Translations under genes and position numbers: made by a program
From: Sindora glabra
Lineage: Eukaryota; Streptophyta; Magnoliopsida; Fabales; Fabaceae
Direction of reading: 5' to 3'
DNA length: 64,000 nt
Assembly: GCA_020226215.1 (NCBI GenBank)
Contig: CM035236.1
Coordinates: forward strand, 4,965,001 to 5,029,000
In this document: piece by piece, positions 36,457 to 49,599 of the stretch
Layout: the number at the start of each line of letters is the position of its first letter
How positions within the stretch are numbered: position 1 is the first letter of the stretch
The notes under the pieces: model-generated
Database searches by the model: none
The model's input: the letters and a program-made list of their open reading frames with translations, nothing else
Told to the model about the DNA's origin: nothing

Positions 36457-39400
36457 TGTAATATTCTTAAAGTAATACTTAAAATTTCATTATTTTAAAT
36501 GCCCTAAAGTAATTACTTTAATTAACTGAGATGAATAAACTAAGCTTATTTATACCAATGTAAGACATGAATGTTTTAAATTTTGATTGTATAATATTAT
36601 TATGATTTTATCTAATGGAAATGTCATTTAAATTGCATTAGAACTTTTAGAAATTTAAAGGAAGAAGTTTATGAAATATATGTATCAATTTTGATGGATT
36701 ACTTATGTTCATTAATTTGTAAACTTATGAAAATATTCTCGAGATTCGAGGTATGATAAGCTACTATATAAATGTGCATATATGTACATACTATTAGCTA
36801 AATAATTTTTTAATATTTTAAAGTAACAAGATTACTTAGACCGAGTATTTAATTGAGATGGAGAAAGGAGATTCTTATGGAACTAAAATTTAAATTTTAT
36901 AAAAGAATAAGATTAATGGATCTCTTTTAAATATATGAATGGTTAAAAATCAAACTTAATTCGAATAAAAGACTTAGATTGAAATTGGATTTAAGCTTAC
37001 CAAGTGCTAGAAGAATAGAAACAAAACTCAAAGCTCCTTTTCTTTCTTCTTTTTTTCTCTTTATCTCTCTCCCCATCGATACTTCCTCCATTTCCCTCTC
37101 TTTCCCTTGTGCTCACTTTTTCTCATCCAAACAATCACTATTGTTGTGCCTATGCCTTTCGTTGCCAACGCTGGTCTCGCCAACTTAGTAGCTGGTTGTT
37201 GCTATGCTTCTATGGCTCCATCACATAGGAGGATTGCCAGTTGAGCTCGAGAGTGGCTGGTGGAGCTATGGTTGTCGAACTAGCTTCCTCCGGCCACCAT
37301 GCGTTACTTGAAGTTTCCTACAAGCCTCCTCCTACTTGTGACAAGTATGAAGTGTAATGAAAGCTCTAGATCAACATTTCATACTAACAATACTTTAAGG
37401 TGTAAGCCTCCATGGTTTCCATCTGTAAGTGACATTTTTTAGCATTGGCATGTCATTAGCAACCTCCTAAAAGGGACGTAAGCCACCTTAGACACCAAAA
37501 TCCCTATATTCTACTAAATTAAGATCAAAATGTTTTGATATATATAAGGATACATAAGAAAAACATGCTTTTTATGTCATAAAATGCTAGAATAATATGA
37601 ATAAGGTAAATATAGTGCAGTATATTTTAATATCTTAAAAGATTCAAGCATGATTCAAAGAAATCCTAAATGAAAGAAATAAGATTTGGCAATTATATGG
37701 AAGTAAAGCTAAAATATCTTAGGAACTAAATGTAAAATTTTATGAAATGATATGAATGTGGCCTTCTTGTAAATGGACCGGAGTTTTTATATTATAAACT
37801 TAAATATTATCGAGTGCTTGAATATTAATTCAAAAAATCTCTAAAATACATAAAATTTATGATTCTTTGAGATAAATTTGGAAATGTTGAAAAGTAAGTG
37901 TGTAATTTTATAAAGTAGCATGGTTAAGACATTTTTAAAGCATAAAGTCTTAATGTTTTGATTATTTTATAATTAGTTCGAAGGAATTCTTAATTATGAA
38001 AATTTCCAACTTCCTTATGATAATTGTTAAAATACAAGAAAGTGACGACGTAAAATGATAAGAGTATAGCAAATAGAGTCTCTTACAGCATTAAGTTTTA
38101 ACATTTTATCTATCTGATTTTAATTGAAAAATTCATAAATTATAGCATACTTAATTTTAAAAGCTATTATTGAAAACCACAAGGAGTTAGTGATTTAGAG
38201 TGTTGATATAATTATGAAATAAATCTAAAATGGTAATATTTAAAAGGAGAATGAATAACGACCTTGTATTTATAATTTGTCATTGTAAATTGTGAAATAG
38301 GAAGAAGGGAAAGGGGAAAGCAAAATAATTGGGAATCCTCAGAGTGGTTAAGCGATTCTAAATGAGTATATATCTCACTCTAAATTAATATCTTAATAAA
38401 GTATTGTTTAAATATTATAATCAATATTATTATTGATGATACAAAATATATACATACATCCATGTGTGAGTTCTTTAAGGTATAATCGAGTAGCATAAAT
38501 TATTATTAAATTATTCTTGTAGCTATACATGGATGACATAGAAATGATATTTGTGATAAGGTAATGATTTTTTGTTTGAGTAAATGTGGAATTACCATGT
38601 TGAAGAGGCATGGTAGTGCTATTATTATCTATCGATTGATTATGATGAGATTACAATAGTGAATGATCTAGTTTGTATTGAGATTAAGTTATTATTATAT
38701 GTATATTGAAAAGTGTAATGTAATCCATATAGGAATATGAATGAATGTTATGGCCATGTAAGAGAGTATAGAGGCGTTGCTACATATATATATATATACA
38801 TATTGTCATGTATTTAGATATTGCCCTATGATAATGGAATGGTTGCTTTGTATTTATATTGTATTAAATCTTGTAATATGTAGAGTTAAGCTCCGATGAA
38901 TTTATTACATTATAAATTATGCCATGAGTGACATTTGAAATGAGAAATGTGATAAAGGTGACAATGTGAAGGCTAGATTGGAAATTCCTAGCAAATAACT
39001 TGTTGAGGATATAAAGTAAACCATCAAAGGATAAGAATAGACAGTTCGTGGAAGGTATAAAGTTGACCTGTGAGACAAAAGGTAGAAGTATGTGCATTTA
39101 TCATACATTATGATGTGGTTTTGAATTTTGATTGATTTGAATACTTCTAATTGATGTGTTTGTAAAGGCTTGATTATGATTATGCTTTATTGGCTATGTG
39201 TGAATGTGATGACCACTCGAAACAGATTATATATGATATAATAATGATATTATGTACTGATGAATAGTTAGGATTACTATAACTTATGATGTGAAATATA
39301 GAATCTAAGCTACGTACAAGTGAAAACTCAATCTAAGGTTCGATTTTGTATATTTCATAAATCTAGAGAGATTGGATTGCAATTCTTTTTCTAATCAAAT

Positions 39401-41602
39401 ACTTAATTAACATATAACCATTTAATATAATTAAATCAAGGTTTATTAAAGATAGATATATACTCACTGAGTTTTTATAACTCATTCCATTTTATTTTAA
39501 ATATTTTCAGGTTAGAATAAGCATGTTTGTATTTGTTGTACCTATGGAGATTCAAAGATCACCTGGTTAGAAGATTTAAAAGTTAGGATTCTCATACGAT
39601 TAAATTCAAAGATATGAGTTAGAGATTATGTTGATTTAATATTTGATATGTTGAATCGTTTATGTGTATATGTATTTTGTGTTAGGTTTCAGATCAATAT
39701 ACGCAGCGGAATTTTAAAATTTTAATCTAAATCTTACCTAGGATCCATGCAAAAGGGTATAAATTAGTATTAGAGTTTTACCTTATTTATACTTGTATTC
39801 TTTTTGAACAAATCCTTGATAGACCGAGATGAATCAAACACCAGTTGGAAGGTACAACGTCTCTACGGTATCCACATGGAGTGAACAACGACTTCTTCCT
39901 TCCACAAAACTGCTAGGATTTGTCTCTCCCATTAGGATTAGGATTAGGATTAGGCATTTTCTTGAATGATTTAAGGTTTTATTGAAGCTAATGTGCGTTA
40001 ATATAAAATGTTGCCTTCAAGTTGTTTTATAAAACTAAGGCATATCACAATCCTAGTCCTACTAGGATAATACTTCAAAAATCTTAATCATACTTAACAA
40101 CAATCATCTTGTCTTTATCATAGAGAGAGTGAGGAGAGATAGGACTTAGCTACTAATTATCTAATATTAGACAATAACATTATCTCATATTAAAATTAGC
40201 ATATAGTTATCTTATATATTAGAAAATAATATTATCTCATAATATAATTATCTAATATCTAATAACATAATTATCTTATATTACTTTAATATCAAAGAAT
40301 ATCACATAATATATAATATATATATTACGTGAAAAATATATTATTATATTTAATAATATATTTATGCATGAAAATAAGTCTAATTAATTAGAATTTAATC
40401 CAATTAAAGTCTAATTAATTATTATCTCATTTTTACTCTTTTTGTGTGACCCTATAAGTTCTTACTACATTGACAATGACTCATTATTGGGCCATAGATA
40501 GTGAGCAATATCTAGCAATACATCAATGCCACTCAAGTAATAAAAATGTCTGTAATTCGACATCCACCTAATATATGATCAACGTTTTGCATCATAATTT
40601 CTTTTATAACAATATTCAAATTAAACTGGAGTTATGGAGTATGTCATCTTCGTCAATGTTTAATTTATATTTCTTGATACTGAGTAGACTTAAAATAAAT
40701 GATTAATATCAGATATTGATCCAATTGAGCATGGTCATGCATTTTTAAGTCTCACTCAATCAAGGGGCCTAAGGATATCTCTCTTTTATACAAGAGTAAC
40801 AAAATCCTATTTACATCACTCACTTCCCTCTGCATGATTCGCAACACACCCAGTCAATGCCCTACTTGTCATCCAGATTAAAGGTGGCATAGGATAATAT
40901 TAAAGTGAGTAACTCCTCATATAGGGAACCATAGTGATTTTAGGTTAAAAAATTATATGCATTTGTGGTCATATGAGAATAACTAATGACATGTCTATCT
41001 ATGCAGTATTCTCACAGTGGGTCAGTCCAGTACATTATTCACTAATAATGTACTCATGTATTGACTTGATATCACATATCCATGATTCATAATCATTAGT
41101 CACTATACATGCTAGTCTCAATGTATTATTACTATCTTTTTTGTAATAATACTTGACTAAGGGTATTTTAGAAATAATGAAACTATTCCAAGGATAATTA
41201 TTATATTTAAGTTATAATTGCGTAGAGTAATAAAAATATGAAACAAAATATAATAATTTAAATTGCCTAGAATAAAATATAATACATTATACATTTATTA
41301 CAATCATCTCTATGATTGGCTTTTGGGACACACTAACATTTTGAAGTTGTGAGGCCTTGAATATATTTTATGTGTATATTGGATAATTGTCAAATATGTT
41401 TAATTTTAGGGTGTGTGGCCTTTAAAAAATATCTAAAAAATGGGAGAAACTCTATCCTTTTTTGTAGAATTTAAAATAAATTTTGAGTTATCACGAAAAT
41501 AAGGAGATTTTCAGTAGATAGAATTGAAGTAATTAGTATAAAGTCTAATGAAAATTGAATATCAGGATCCACACCAATCATGATCAGGCTTGGATCATGA
41601 CA
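36457..41602 (+). repeat. 5' LTR (about 3.48 kb plus a 1659-bp solo LTR insert)
   Basis: Aligns by eye with the copy at 48496-54229 throughout. Examples are AAACTAAGCTTATTTATACC at 36539 and 48577, CAAGTGCTAGAAGAATAGAA versus CAAGTGCAAGAAGCATAGAA near 37000 and 49040, and TTTGAGATAAATTTGGAAAT at 37866 against a near match at 50370. Interrupted at 39680-41338. Confidence 0.85.
39675..41343. mobile_element. Solo LTR (1659 bp) with perfect TTTTG target duplication
   Basis: The element 39680-41338 begins TGTTAG and ends CTAACA, the standard TG..CA LTR ends within a 6-base inverted repeat. Exact copies of TTTTG lie on both sides (39675-39679 and 41339-41343). It interrupts the larger 5' LTR at a point where the 3' LTR is continuous (TGTGTTTTGAGGTTATGAGG near 51945), which proves insertion. 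No coding frame is inside. It includes four TTAGGA units near 39932-39955. Confidence 0.9.
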
Positions 41603-41606
41603 AGTA

Positions 41607-41624
41607 TGGTATTAAAGCATGGTT
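41607..41624 (+). promoter_or_regulatory. Retrotransposon primer-binding site
   Basis: TGGTATTAAAGCATGG, four bases after the end of the 5' LTR, is a close variant of TGGTATCAGAGC, the usual tRNA-Met-complementary site of plant LTR retrotransposons. Confidence 0.7.
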
Positions 41625-43398
41625 TAAGTTCTTAGTAGTAAATAGGCGAGAGCAATCCAATTGTTAAATTTAAGTAAGTAAGTTGTGTTCATGATAATGT
41701 AGCTAGCAACATTGATCATTAAAAAGGATATAATCAAATATACCTTAAGACGTGTCTTTAATATCTTCATGGATTTCCTTATATATATATATATATATAA
41801 GCTACTATTTACTAATCTGTTAAACTTCTTCGTAGTTTATCTCTTGAGATGAATTATTTCTGTGTTAATTTTTTTTTGATTTAGATGTTAAGAAATATGT
41901 GATGATTTGAAATTGTGTAGAATGAATCTAAGTTGTGATTTGTGATTAATGTTGACAAGGGTAGCATTTCTACTTAACCAACTAAGAAAATAGATGTGCT
42001 TGAGATTGTGTGATAAGTCATGAAACTCATTGCCATTGATAACACCATGATTAGTCTATGAGAGCCATATTCTTTTACTATATTACATAATTTGCCTTTT
42101 GGATTAGTTAAATGTTGAATCGTGTTTGGAATTTATGTATGTGTGTAACATGATTAAGTGCATTTAATGTATGGGTGAATATGTTAACTTGAGTCTATTG
42201 AATTATTAAAAAATTGATGACTTGCATGGTGTTATGATTTTGTGATTGCAATTCAATTATGTAGAATGTAGAATTAAGAAGTTGAGTATAAAGCTTTTGG
42301 CAAAATAGAAAATTTTTATGCATGAATCAAGTGCACACTTAATTTCAATTGTTTAGAGATAAATTTGGAATTGGGAAATTGATTGCACAATTAATTCGCT
42401 ATTTTTTTAAAAAAAAAACTTATTCCAAATCGAGTGTGCAATCGATTCCATTGAACTAGAGATGAATTTTAAGCAAGGGAATCAACTTGCTGGATCGATT
42501 CCTAATACCCTATTATGAATTTAGGCTTTGTGAGTAAACTAAGTGGTTTATCAATGTAACTTTAATCATAATTGCATCACATGGATATTGCAAAAAGTAC
42601 TCTTACCTTTTTTATGAATACACATGACCATTGTATTATGGATTATATAAAGATGAAATTATTTTTTAATTTTGATTGTTATGGAAACTTATGGTTTATT
42701 TGGATGAAGGTGAAAATAAAAAGGGGAGTAAATGGGGGTGAAAGAAAATGTGAGAGAAAGAAATTGGAGGTGAACAGAATTTACCTTGAGGTGTTTGGAA
42801 TGAGTGAAAATTGAAGGGAAACTAAATGTTTTCCAAGGCATACTAATGCATCCGATATATGATGAAGTACACTTGCCATAGAATCATAACTTAAAATTAC
42901 ATATGAAATCTTGTGTCAATTGAGTTAAAATTGATACATGACCTGTTGCATCTAACAAAAATGATAACATTATATTAGTTGTCCATTCACTACATGTTGC
43001 AATTGGCAATAACGATATGAAAAAGCATAAACAGGCATCTCACTCCAGTGATGCCATGAACAATACATAATTCGTAGCATGGACTGATCCAAAGCAATTA
43101 CATCTTTATGCACTGATAAAGCAAAAATACCTATAATACATAAAAAATAAAGTTAATATGGATAATTCTGCTAATATTGTAAAAACAAGAAATATAAAAA
43201 TAATATTTGGATAAAACCTATGGAATGTCAAAGCAAAGACAAAGATAAAGTCCATATAAATTGTTTAACAACTAACAAACCTACAACACGGTAATATTTA
43301 CTCATATTACTAGCGAACATTTCACCAATAAAACATTATTTAGTTTGATCATCCGTGGCTCAGCTGACTCTTGCATTCACTATTTATTGGTACAATAT

Positions 43399-44590
43399 TT
43401 ATAATTGTGCATGAGGCGGTGCACCGAAGAATTTCTTCTTAACCTTCTCATTATCACATAAGAAGTCATAACACTTAACAAGATATTCTTGGGGCACTCC
43501 TACATTCTCCAATCCTTTCCACACCTTGGCTTCACTATAATGATGAGGTTTACTCTTCTCAAGGATTGGCAAACTTCTTTCAACTATTTCAACCTGCTTT
43601 TCAGCTATCTAGACATGCTTCTCGGCCACCTTTCTTAGTACATTAGTCAAATTATTCATTCCCAAGTTCAATCTTTCATATCTCATTTCAACCACATTAA
43701 CCATAAGCATTTTTTGCTTAGAACCCTTTGAAGATGAAGTTCCTTGTGATTAATTTGGAGGAGTATACTATTAAGGAACATACCCTCATGAGTGAATGCA
43801 CCAACATGCGATGTGAAATTAGGGGCCTCATCTCCCCATTGTAAATCAGAATTAGGCATCTGTCCGAAGCTGTCATTAAGGTCCAAGCTTTCTCTTTGCT
43901 ATCTCTAAACTTTGTCTCTTGAAGTCTCGGCATATGCACCCGTAGCCCTATCTCTAGCAAAAAGCTCTAGTAACTTGTTATAATTATGAATAGAAGTGCG
44001 TTTCCATTTTTTAGCATTCGAATTTTCCTAAAAATAAATACATCATAAGATAAACTTTGACTTTGATTCGTAAGATGTAGCACCCCTTATACAGTTAATA
44101 GTAAATGTCATATGGTACCTTTAACCACACACCATCATATTGTATGTCATACAAGCCATTGATGAATCTATTTTCAACATGCAATGACATATAATACAAT
44201 TAGGATTATATGTAATGCTTAAGTTACTTGATACATTACAGCACAAATCTCATTCCTCACTTCCTGCTCAGCTTCAAACATTTTTGTTATTGGATTCCAT
44301 ACAACTCCGCTCCACCTATGAAATAAGTCATAGCACTCGTTGAAGTGCTCTTTCAGTGTTCTTATCCTATTTTTAATGTGAAACTTTTGGAAGAATAGAC
44401 CAACTGATTGCTTTAGCTCGGCCACTATGGTAGCATATGTTATGGTAGTGAATGTCTCATCAGGTCAATTTCCTTTATGCACTTCCTCTAATAATGCATC
44501 TAACAGCATTGTATCCATCTCTAGTGTCCATCTCAATGTGTCCCTTGATGATCCCCCTCCCCTACTATCGGATTTCCTGTTCCTCGGCAT
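43399..44590 (-). pseudogene. Myb/SANT-like protein pseudogene of the PIF/Harbinger element
   Basis: DNA-binding partner of the Harbinger transposase, needed in active elements for nuclear import and end recognition. From ATG at 44590: MPRNRKSDSRGGG, then LRWTLEMDTMLLDALLEEV, a TGA, then MVAELKQSVGLFFQKFHIKN (44425 downward), RIRTLKEHFNECYDLF and SGVVWNPITKMFEAEQEV, the typical plant Myb/SANT-like block. After a probable intron come NDSFGQMPNSDLQWGDEAPN (about 43875) and the C-terminal helical region with VAEKHV, IAEKQVEIVERSLPILEKSK and VPQEYLVKCYDFLCDNEKVK, ending FFGAPPHAQL at the TAA 43399-43401. At least two stops inside the conserved frame make it non-functional as read. Confidence 0.78.
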
Positions 44591-45020
44591 TCTCTATCTG
44601 CAAAATGACATACAACCAAGTACTATAAATTAATACAGATAACCCTCAAATGTGTATCATATACATAATAATCAATTTCACAACATAAATTATACAAATC
44701 TTGCATGATAATATGTGCAATATAGATTACAACCTTACTTATGTCAAAATGATCATATTCATCACCTAATAAGGTTCACATGCTAATTACAAATAGAAAA
44801 CCCTGTCTATGATAGATGTATAATACATTCATGGAATTAAATTTCATAACACAAATAACCTACACACATAACCATAACATTCTATTGGTTTGATGTTTTA
44901 TACAAAGCTCAAGATAAAAGAAAACACAATCTATAACAGGCTTTGTTCATAGACAATCCACATATGGGTGGCTATACGTTCCCTCAGGAGGTATCATTTC
45001 GTATAATCTTTCTTAGTATT

Positions 45021-46422
45021 TTATGTTTCACAGTCCCCAATATTTTCATTATTACCATGCAATAGCTTATGGTCAACTTCATCCTTCAACTGTAGATCAA
45101 GATCTTCATCTATCATAAAGTTATGCAACGCACAACATGTAATAGTAATATCTGCCATGGTCTCAAAAGAATAATATAGTTTTGTCCCACTAGCTATGAT
45201 AAGAAATCTCTTTTTAAGGACCTTAAATGCTCTTTCAATAATATTTCTCAGTAAAGCATGATAATGGTTAAAATTTTCTTTTGCATTTTATGGACCATGT
45301 ACTATATATTCCTTTAAGTGATAACGGACACCTCTATACAAAGTTAGAAGTCTACTTTTCAGAGGATAACTTGTATTTTCTAGGTAAAATCTGCCTAGGA
45401 TATATAAAAATCATGTAAATATATGTCACAACGTCGATGTAATCGTTAGAAGAACCTTATAAGAACGATTGCTATCATTTTTTTAAGTGAATGACATATT
45501 ATAATTTATCATACCTTTGGGTATTTCCAGTCTATCCCTTCTTTTATTCAATGCATGTTTAAGAACTCTAGAATCAGATGTAGTTCCTTCCTATCTAGAC
45601 AAAACATATGTGAATTTCATATCAAAGAAACAAATAGCTAACACATTTTGTGTCGAGTAAACCTTTCTTCCTCGAAAATGAGGAGCATCTTCTCTTCAGA
45701 CCTTGACTTGTATACAAGTCCCATCTATATCTCCAATACAATCCTGTATTTTTTAATATTTCAAATAAGGATTATATAAAGGCTTTGTAATTTAAACTAT
45801 AGATGGGATTAAGTAATTCAACATATATAAATAACTACATTACCTTAAAATAAGGATAAAACCTACTGTTATTCAATATCTACGGAGGAACCTCTGATCT
45901 TAAAGGTTGTGCAAAGTACTTATTCCCAAGTTGTACAATAACTCATAAGACATTATGGAAGTGATGACTAATTGTCTCTCCAGATCAATTGAAAAAGAAA
46001 GACACAGTCCTATTCTTCATATTATGTAACAACATGTGCAAAAATTGAGCAATTTGTTCCTTGACTATTGAATACATCGAATCTCTCACTTTACTCGTTG
46101 CTCCTAACTTTTCACATAGTCGATGGAAAGTATAGGGACTCATGTGCACCAAATTACAATATTTATTAACCTCAAGTAGGTTTTGTAATAGCTGTTGATG
46201 CATTTGATCCCTTAAACCAGTGCCATCACCAATAAGTCGGTGTATAGAATTTGCTTCCAATTATAATAGATGCATTGAATGAATAGTATAACAAAATATT
46301 TGAATAATACACATTTGACATAATCTTTTCCACTTTTCTATCATGTTAATGTTAATCAACCTATTTACTTCCTCCAACTCCTTGTATATATCATTCACGT
46401 TATCTTCCATGGTTAGTTGCAT
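45021..46422 (-). pseudogene. PIF/Harbinger DDE transposase pseudogene (ALP1/HARBI1-like)
   Basis: Cut-and-paste transposase with a DDE_Tnp_4 catalytic domain. From ATG at 46422: MQLTMEDNVNDIYKELEEV, then MHQQLLQNLLEVNKYCNLVH and MSPYTFHRLCEKLGATSKVR (46150 region). Then VKEQIAQFLHMLLHNMKNRT and SGETISHHFHNVL lie either side of a stop. Catalytic positions can be placed: first Asp in DCIGDIDGTCI (about 45740), second Asp in EGTTSDSRVL (about 45570), and Glu in LLRNIIERAFKVLKKRF (about 45240). The frame ends ITCCALHNFMIDEDL...GDCET at TAA 45021-45023. Several stops and one or more frame changes show decay; an intron interrupts near 45750-45850. Confidence 0.85.
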
Positions 46423-48243
46423 CAATTTTTCACAGAATAACTATTGAATACATAAATGCAACGGTAATCATGAAAACTAAGTTATATGTACTAAGTGAAG
46501 CAGAAATGGAGCTATAATAATAGCGTATATCTACTGACATTTATAATAACAGAGGATATGCAGGTAATGTCCTAGTACTTAATAGACATTCAACAAATAA
46601 CAAGAAGAAGCAAACTATAGAATGATGCAAAAATAACAAGCAAACGCATTTCTATAAACACATGTAGAGAAAACTTATGCCACGGATAAAAATGTACCTC
46701 CTGTATGGAAAAGGAAAGAAATTCACTTTATGGAGAGTTTAGTTAGACAGGTGAAATTTTTGTTGATTTTAGAGGACTAGAATTGAGTATCGGGAATAGT
46801 AGCCTAGGGAATTAATGACCTATGTGAAAGAACACAATGTAAAGAGGTAAATATTTAAGTGTCAATAATATAATATAGTATTTAAGATTTGAAAAATCAT
46901 GAATAATATAGATGTTAGAAATTAATGAGATTCTCCTACAAATTAAGTGAACTTATTATGTCTTATAATATATGAACTTTTATAAACAATTTGTCTAAAT
47001 ATAAGTTTAATAACCATTGATTGCATCCAGTTTTTTCTATTAAACCGAGGTAAAATTAATTGAAGTTTGAGAAGATTAAGAATAAGTGAGAAGATTGAGA
47101 AATAATAAAATATTTTCTCTTTGTTTTAATTATCTTTGATCTGTGATGCCAATTAATGATTTATCTAATTAATTTTTATTCAAAATCTAAATCATATAGA
47201 TTCTAACTTTTTTTTAAATTTGTTGGATATGTATGGATAGGAAAATATTTTCTTAATTATTGTATTTCCTTATTTCTGCATTATTTCCACTTGTAATAAT
47301 TGATCAATTACTTTGACATAGTGAAAAATGCATTGGAAAATAATTTGCTTATTTATAAAAATGTAAGTAAGAATAACATTGAAATTTTTAATAATAAAGT
47401 AGTACGAAAAATATTTCTGAATTATAGAAAGAGCTCTGCTGAATATGAATAATCAGTATTTATCACTCCATTAAGCATAAGAAAGGTTATTAGTTAGCAA
47501 ACAAAAATCTAACTCTCTAGTTCATTATCAACATGCAAACACAGTAAAAATTTAAATACCCCATAGTAGTTAAATAGTTATGAAAAAAAATTAATCTGAA
47601 AAAAATTTTAAACAAATAGTTTTGTCGGGTTGGGTTTCAACATAACCCAAGTTCGAAATGGAGAAGATTCGATAACACTGACCCAAGTTGAAATGAAGCA
47701 AACTCGAAAGATCCAGTTTGTCGAAACCTTGCCATCCCGTTGGACTATAGCAAATCATTGGTAGCCAAAAGTGCTATACTCGACAGCACTGTAAGAACTC
47801 AGCAACTGGTTTCTGTTCGGCCTCCACTTGCCTCCTCCTTCCTGTTCCTCGATAGCACCTGGTTCAGACATAGTAATAATAACATAGACAAAGTACAACA
47901 GAAAAAGGAAGAATGGAGCAATACCTGCACTTCCTTCCAAGGTGACGATGCTTCCTGGCAGTGTGGCTTATAATGGCGGAGACAGAGAAACCTGGTTACA
48001 GTTCACACATAGTGGTGGACAAAGAAAGGGCTTCTTTTGGAAATGTAAAAAATGTTGCTTTCACCCATTTTTCTTCTCATATGTGTTGCAGTCCTAATTT
48101 CGTTGGGCCCCACCAGAAATTAAAATTTTTTTTAACGTCCCCTTCTCATTTCATCTAGCACCAAACAAGCGTAAATTACATTTTCACCCCACTTTTCACC
48201 GCAGCTTTTTCCCCTTCTTATTTCACCCATTTCGAACAATGGG
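46423..48243. other. 5' non-coding part of the Harbinger element
   Basis: Lies between the transposase start and the right inverted repeat. A less AT-rich patch at about 47630-47980 gives open frames on both strands, but neither resembles a known protein; it could be a leader exon. Nothing else is supported. Confidence 0.4.
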
Positions 48244-48483
48244 TTAATCTTAACAAGGAATTGTTAAGAAGTTTATGTCTTTTGTAACCACTATTGTTCT
48301 AGATTATCTTAATGGGTGAGGTAATGAATATTGAATCTTTGGTATTGTCATTGGTTTGGAATGAAGAATTGAATAACATGAGTTTAGAAGCTTGATCTAT
48401 AACTCAAGAATAAATGGGTTAACTAAAAGTAATATGTTTTTACCTTAGTATGCTACCTTTAAAATTCGAAGATGAATTCTTTT

Positions 48484-48495
48484 AAAAGGGAAGAT
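48484..48495 (+). promoter_or_regulatory. Polypurine tract before the 3' LTR
   Basis: AAAAGGGAAGAT immediately before the TG of the right LTR, preceded by TTCGAAGATGAATTC. This is the usual place and make-up of the plus-strand priming site. Confidence 0.65.
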
Positions 48496-49141
48496 TGTAA
48501 TATCCTTAGGGTAATATTTAAAGTTTTATTATTTTAAATGCCTAAAATAATTATTTCAATTAATAGAGATGGATAAACTAAGCTTATTTATACCAAGGTA
48601 AGACATGAACTTTTTAAATTTTGACTGCATAATATTTATTATGATTTTATCTAATGGAAATGTCATTTAAATTTTATTAAGACTTTTAGAAATTTAAAAG
48701 GAGAAGTTTATGATATATATATCAGTTTTGATGATGACTTATGTTTGTTAATTTGTAAACTTAAGGAAATATTCTTGAAATTCGAGGTATGATAAGCTAT
48801 TATATATGTGAGTGTATATATGTACATATTATTAGCTAAATAAATTAATTTTCTAATACTTTAGAGTAATAAGATAATTTAAACTGAGATTTTAATTGAG
48901 ATGGAGAAAATAGATTCTTATGAAACTAGAATTTAAATTTTATAAAAGACTAAGATTAATGGATCTCTTTTAACTAAATAAATGGCTAAGATCGAACTTA
49001 ATTCAAATAAAAGGCTCAAATTAAAATTAGATCTAAGTTTACCAAGTGCAAGAAGCATAGAAACAAAACTCAAAGCTCCCTTTATTTCTTTTTTTTTTCT
49101 TTTTCTCTTTCCTCCTACCAGTACTTCCTCATTTTCCCTCT

Positions 49142-49599
49142 CACCCCAAAATAAATATGTAAAATGAGGCCCGTGATCATGGGCAATGCGAGTAACTCGC
49201 AGTTATGAGTTAATGTGAGCAACCTTGCATGAAGTCCATATTTGATGCGGGCAAGCCTGCGGGGGCAAATGTCCGTACGGTCAAGTCCACGTGGTCGTAG
49301 GAAAAAAATTATTTTTTTAATTTTTTTTATATTTAGTCCTAATATATATTAAAAAAATTCAACCTAATTACTTCCTAACAAATTTAATTCAATTTCTATA
49401 CTCTAATTTAATTTCTTTACCTAAATAATTTAATAAAAATTAAAATATTAAAATATAATTTATATATTATAAAATAAAATAATTAATAAAAATATTTTAA
49501 AAAATACAGGCTACCCATGGGCACCTTAGTGTGAAGCCCGCATTTTTGCGAGTAAGCCCACGCAGGCCCACCCCACCTATTTTACATACCTACCCCAAC
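49142..49599. mobile_element. 442-bp GC-rich insertion with short inverted ends (hAT-like?)
   Basis: Absent from the 5' LTR at the equivalent point. Ends carry TATGTAAAAT in inverted orientation (49155-49164 and the complement at 49580-49589). Flanks CACCCCAA (49142-49149) and TACCCCAA (49592-49599, preceding a C) suggest an 8-base duplication with one change. The interior has unusual GC-rich blocks near both ends (GCGGGCAAGCCTGCGGGGGC, CGAGTAAGCCCACGCAGGCC) around a very AT-rich middle. An 8-base duplication would fit a non-autonomous hAT element. Confidence 0.6.

Larger units (their letters stand above)
42689..48246. mobile_element. PIF/Harbinger DNA transposon, about 5.55 kb
   Basis: The element 42692-48243 is flanked by TTA on both sides (42689-42691, 48244-48246), the PIF/Harbinger target site. 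Ends read inward: TGGTTTATTTGGATGAAGGT then GAAAATAAAAAGGGGA on the left, CCCATTGTTCGAAATGGGTG then AAATAAGAAGGGGA on the right. Matching continues with GGTGAAA and, further in, AATTTAC(C/G)CTT...GTTTGG units. Both standard genes are present, decayed: a DDE transposase (45021-46422) and a Myb/SANT-like protein (43399-44590), both on the minus strand. It sits in the internal region of the LTR retrotransposon. Confidence 0.8.

Noticed and set aside
36979..37188. Open frame MKLDLSLPSARRIETKLKAP... in the left LTR, with a relative at 48982
   Set aside because: It is shared only because both LTR copies contain it; it is disrupted in the second copy and resembles no known protein.
39931..39955. Four TTAGGA units resembling telomeric repeat
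   Set aside because: The usual plant telomere unit is TTTAGGG; this is a short hexamer run inside a solo LTR and has no telomeric context.
47740..47973. Open frames on both strands in a GC-richer patch of the Harbinger element
   Set aside because: Neither product resembles transposase or Myb/SANT sequence; probably a leader region.
48161..48174. Alternative right end of the Harbinger element at CACCAAACAAGCG next to TAA
   Set aside because: The match to the left end is weaker and the duplication is TTA on one side and TAA on the other; the end at 48243 gives longer pairing and TTA on both sides.
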